Positions 61,543 to 64,000 of a DNA stretch of 64,000 nucleotides are shown piece by piece (the stretch's first letter is position 1; each line of letters begins with the position of its first letter). The stretch comes from Agromyces sp. LHK192 (lineage in GTDB: Bacteria > Actinomycetota > Actinomycetes > Actinomycetales > Microbacteriaceae). The position numbers and the translations under genes are program-made. The notes below the pieces were generated by a model, which saw only the letters and a list, made by a program, of their open reading frames with translations, was not told the DNA's origin and did no database searches. The stretch lies in the NCBI RefSeq assembly GCF_004006235.1, contig NZ_CP034753.1, forward strand, positions 2,418,001 to 2,482,000. Reading direction: 5' to 3'.

Positions 61543-63021
61543 ATGAGCGTCGTTGCTGAGTATGCCCGTGTGATGGCGGCGTTCGCCGCGCCAACCATGT
61601 CGCTGTTGCGCGGTTCGCTGTCGCCGGTGAGCGTGGCAGTGTTCCGCGAGGCGTTCCCTCGCGACGCAAAGACGAAGCCCGTCGGTCTCCTCCACGAGCT
61701 CGTGGACTCGCTACTGCAGGAGCTTCGCGCCCGCGGCGTCTCCAACGTTCCCGAGGGTGACGGCCGCGAAGTGTGCACGGGTTGGGTGCGCCGGAAATGG
61801 CTGACCCGCGACGTGGACGGCACGACCTACACGCTCACGTCGTACGCCATGCAGGCGCTCGGGCTCGTCCAGAGCCTCACTCGCGATCGGGTGAACCTCA
61901 GCGAGCACCGAATCAAGAACATCGTCGACACTGCCCGGCGCATCAGCTCCGAGTCGAACCCCGACCGCGAGGCCCGCACGCAGATGCTGCGGTCCCAGAT
62001 CGCTCAGCAGCAGGAAGAGCTCGCTTACCTCGAGGCGGGCGGTGAGATGAAGGAGGTCTCGGCCGGATTCATCCTCGAGGGCCTCCTCGAACTGCAGGAT
62101 CTCGTCTCGGGGTTGCCGGTCGAGTTCGCGCGCGTCGGCGAGGTCGTCGAGGAGATGCAGGAGAGACTCCGGGCCGACTTCCGGGCCGACCGCCGCTCTC
62201 CCGGCGAGATCGTCTCCGACTACCTCGACCGGGCCAGCCAACTGACGACTTCCACCCCCGAGGGTCGCGCGTTCGAGGGTGCATTCAACCTGCTGGACGA
62301 CGACGCACTCCTCGACCAGTTGCGTTCGGACATCATCACCCTCGTCGAGCACCCCGGTGTAGCGGAGGAACTGACCGTCGATCAGAAGAAGGCCCTGCTC
62401 GGCATCGTGCGTCTCGTCCGCGACGGCGCCCGGTTGACGATGGGGAAGATCGTGGACACCGTCGAAACCCTCAACGTGTTCATCCGGACCCGCAACGTCG
62501 CGGAGGACCGGGAGCTCGACCGAGTGCTCATCGACCTCGAATCTGCGATGGAGTCCTGGCTGCAGACTGCAGGTCCGCGTGCGACGGTGCAGGTCGACCT
62601 ACTCCCAGAGGTGCTCGAGATCGAGTACATCCGGGAGAACTTCTACGACCACACCAAGGACATCCCGTTCGACCCCCTCGAGGACGAAGTTGGTGGCGAC
62701 CGACCGCCGGCGGTGTCGGCTGCTGAGCTTCGACGGCAGGGAGGGCCGCGCCTGGTCGAGCTTCGCGCAGCGCTGGACACGGCGACCAGTGTCGGCGCCG
62801 CGGGGTGGACGGTCGGGGCGAACGTGTTCCCGCGCTTGCCCGACGAAGCGCGTCGTCCCGTTGACGTCCTCGGCATCATGCAGTTGGTGACCGACCGCGA
62901 CGATCTCGGTCGCGCCCACGGGTTTGAGGAGTACGCGACGAGGCGGCCGGACGGTTCAGAGATGGTGCTTCGGGCACCCGTCCTCGCGCCGATGGCGGAG
63001 AGGGTGGAGATCGATGACTGA
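61543..63021 (+). CDS. jetA: Wadjet component JetA (DUF3375)
   Basis: A 492-residue DUF3375 protein, the kleisin-like JetA subunit of type I Wadjet, an SMC-type complex that recognises and cleaves closed circular plasmid DNA. It begins MSVVAEYARVMAAFAAPTMS with ALRG-type SLLRGSLSPVSVAVFREAF. A winged-helix-like segment (GWVRRKWLTRDVDGTTYTLT) lies near 90, a long helical region spans about 140-400 (QMLRSQIAQQQEELAYLEAGG, RVGEVVEEMQERLRADFRADR), and the C-terminal domain ends LGIMQLVTDRDDLGRAHGF. ATG at 61543 follows GGAGAGGATCGA. The 154 bp before it, after the IS end, show no clear promoter. Confidence 0.9.
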   Translation: MSVVAEYARVMAAFAAPTMSLLRGSLSPVSVAVFREAFPRDAKTKPVGLLHELVDSLLQELRARGVSNVPEGDGREVCTGWVRRKWLTRDVDGTTYTLTSYAMQALGLVQSLTRDRVNLSEHRIKNIVDTARRISSESNPDREARTQMLRSQIAQQQEELAYLEAGGEMKEVSAGFILEGLLELQDLVSGLPVEFARVGEVVEEMQERLRADFRADRRSPGEIVSDYLDRASQLTTSTPEGRAFEGAFNLLDDDALLDQLRSDIITLVEHPGVAEELTVDQKKALLGIVRLVRDGARLTMGKIVDTVETLNVFIRTRNVAEDRELDRVLIDLESAMESWLQTAGPRATVQVDLLPEVLEIEYIRENFYDHTKDIPFDPLEDEVGGDRPPAVSAAELRRQGGPRLVELRAALDTATSVGAAGWTVGANVFPRLPDEARRPVDVLGIMQLVTDRDDLGRAHGFEEYATRRPDGSEMVLRAPVLAPMAERVEIDD

Positions 63022-63730
63022 CCTAAGCGAAACCGAGGATCTCATTGATGGGTTCGCCGAGGACGGGACGGGCGAGACCGAACCGGACTTCGGTTACACC
63101 GACGACTTCGACGACGACGTCGTCACCCTCACGCACGCCGCTTTCGACGGCGACAAGGGCAACCTCGGGGTCGACGTCCGCCATGCGATCGTCGCGATCA
63201 TGCGGGACCAGTTCATCACTCGCGACACCCACAAGCGCGAGTGGAAGGCACTGATCACCAACCGGGACGACGTGAAGACCCACCTGAATAACATGTACCT
63301 CGACCTCGAACTCGACGAGGTCAACGGTGTCGCCTACAAGTTCCAGGTCCGCAACCAGGACAGCACGCGCGGATTCCCCACGCTGCTGCGTGCGTTGCAG
63401 TGGAACCGAGAGCAGACGACCTTGCTGGTGCACCTGCGGATCGTTCAGCGTCACCAGATCGGCGGCGGCGCCGCTCGCGCGATCGTGAACGCGACGGACT
63501 TACAGGACCACTTCGCGTCCATCCGCCCGAAGACGGCCACCAACCACCTCGGCGACGCGACCCGCCTGAAGAACGCGATCGAGTTCGTGCGGAAGTCGGG
63601 TCTTCTGATCGAGACGAAGCAGGCCGGCGTGTACGTCGTTTCCTCCGTCCTCGAGCGTCTCCTGCCGTTGCCGAAACTGCAGGAGCTGACGGTGTTCTTC
63701 TCGAACGAGACCGGAGAGTCCGATGACTGA
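63014..63730 (+). CDS. jetB: Wadjet component JetB (DUF4194)
   Basis: A 238-residue DUF4194 protein, the KITE-like JetB subunit that bridges JetA and the JetC ATPase. An acidic N-terminus (about 1-40) is followed by ALITNRDDVKTHLNNMYLDLELDE near 75, RGFPTLLRALQWNREQTTLLVHLR near 115 and NAIEFVRKSGLLIETKQAGVYVVSSVLERLLP near 185, the two-winged-helix pattern of the family. ATG at 63014 overlaps jetA by 8 bp (ATGACTGA); the same 8 bases form the junction to jetC. Confidence 0.9.
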   Translation: MTDLSETEDLIDGFAEDGTGETEPDFGYTDDFDDDVVTLTHAAFDGDKGNLGVDVRHAIVAIMRDQFITRDTHKREWKALITNRDDVKTHLNNMYLDLELDEVNGVAYKFQVRNQDSTRGFPTLLRALQWNREQTTLLVHLRIVQRHQIGGGAARAIVNATDLQDHFASIRPKTATNHLGDATRLKNAIEFVRKSGLLIETKQAGVYVVSSVLERLLPLPKLQELTVFFSNETGESDD

Positions 63731-64000
63731 CGAACTGACGAAGATGACGCTGGGCTCGGTGGGTCTCTTCCCCGAGTCGCATTGGCGCATCGAGACGATC
63801 GAGGTCGTGAACTGGGGTGGGTTCCATCGCCAGCCGGCGACATTCTCCTTTCACTCTGGGGCGTCGATCGTCACCGGCTTCTCCGGTGTGGGCAAGTCGA
63901 CGGTCCTGGACGCCTACCTCGCGTTGATGATGCCATCGAGCGTGCGCTTCAACGGCGCATCGAACGCAGCCACGTCTGGTAAGGCTCGCTCGGCTGAGCA
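63723..64000 (+). CDS. jetC: Wadjet component JetC (SMC-like ATPase), 3' end beyond window
   Basis: The first 92 codons of the JetC ATPase. After MTDELTKMTLGSVGLFPESH comes IEVVNWGGFHRQPATFSFHSG and the Walker A P-loop IVTGFSGVGKSTVLDAYLALMM near residue 52, as in SMC, MukB and SbcC heads. The full protein is expected to exceed 1000 residues with a long coiled coil, followed by JetD, the toprim-type nuclease subunit. ATG at 63723 overlaps jetB by 8 bp. The rest cannot be seen here. Confidence 0.9.
   Translation, partial: MTDELTKMTLGSVGLFPESHWRIETIEVVNWGGFHRQPATFSFHSGASIVTGFSGVGKSTVLDAYLALMMPSSVRFNGASNAATSGKARSAE

Overview
The window is high-GC actinobacterial chromosome, most like a Microbacteriaceae member (Agromyces or a close relative). 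This rests on the GC-rich codon use, frequent GTG starts, 4-bp ATGA/GTGA gene overlaps, a tRNA without encoded CCA, and actinobacterial gene clusters. The genus is an inference. Coding is dense and no stretch over 300 bases lacks a gene or a recognisable RNA or regulatory element.

Layout. 1-15 kb is mostly core genes: a MoxR/DUF58 pair behind coaD, a TPR gene with recG, rsmD, thiL, a DUF3515 lipoprotein, and a long leftward run leuC-leuD-murA-plsC-gpsA-ddl-hypothetical. The run is headed by what looks like a leucine attenuator: a leaderless 16-residue leader peptide with three consecutive Leu codons, overlapping a perfect 11-bp hairpin. 14.6-29.8 kb is one large leftward cluster: PP2C phosphatase, FHA protein, Ser/Thr kinase, FHA-like/HTH protein, a 1784-residue repeat and Fn3 surface protein, MoxR ATPase, DUF58, transglutaminase-like membrane protein and FHA protein. 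It matches the PFNA-type cluster known from bifidobacteria. Its transglutaminase-like protein has lost all three expected catalytic residues.

29.9-38.7 kb holds a TerC transporter behind a yybP-ykoY (manganese) riboswitch, tRNA-Glu(CTC) with clear promoter and terminator, a diacylglycerol kinase-like gene, a metallo-beta-lactamase-fold hydrolase, a class A penicillin-binding protein with a Gly/Asp/Trp repeat tail, a cytochrome b561-like protein, a flavin amine oxidase and DUF2277. 38.7-53.6 kb is a carbohydrate region: two GH3 glycosidases with opposite domain orders, a TetR regulator with a palindromic operator, and an IclR-controlled uronate-type operon (kduI, kduD, ribose-type ABC transporter, aldehyde dehydrogenase).

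53.6-60 kb carries a tautomerase, a TspO-like membrane protein, a DeoR regulator opposite a deoxyribosyltransferase-like gene, and a LysR regulator opposite a probable folate-independent methionine synthase operon (DUF1852/MesX, core-MetE/MesD, flavin reductase). 60.0-61.4 kb is a frameshifted IS3-family element. From 61.5 kb to the right edge runs the start of a type I Wadjet anti-plasmid system: jetA, jetB and the 5' end of jetC, with jetD expected beyond the window. A hexamer, GGATGC/GCATCC, that is common elsewhere in the window is absent from the jet genes, which suggests they were acquired horizontally.
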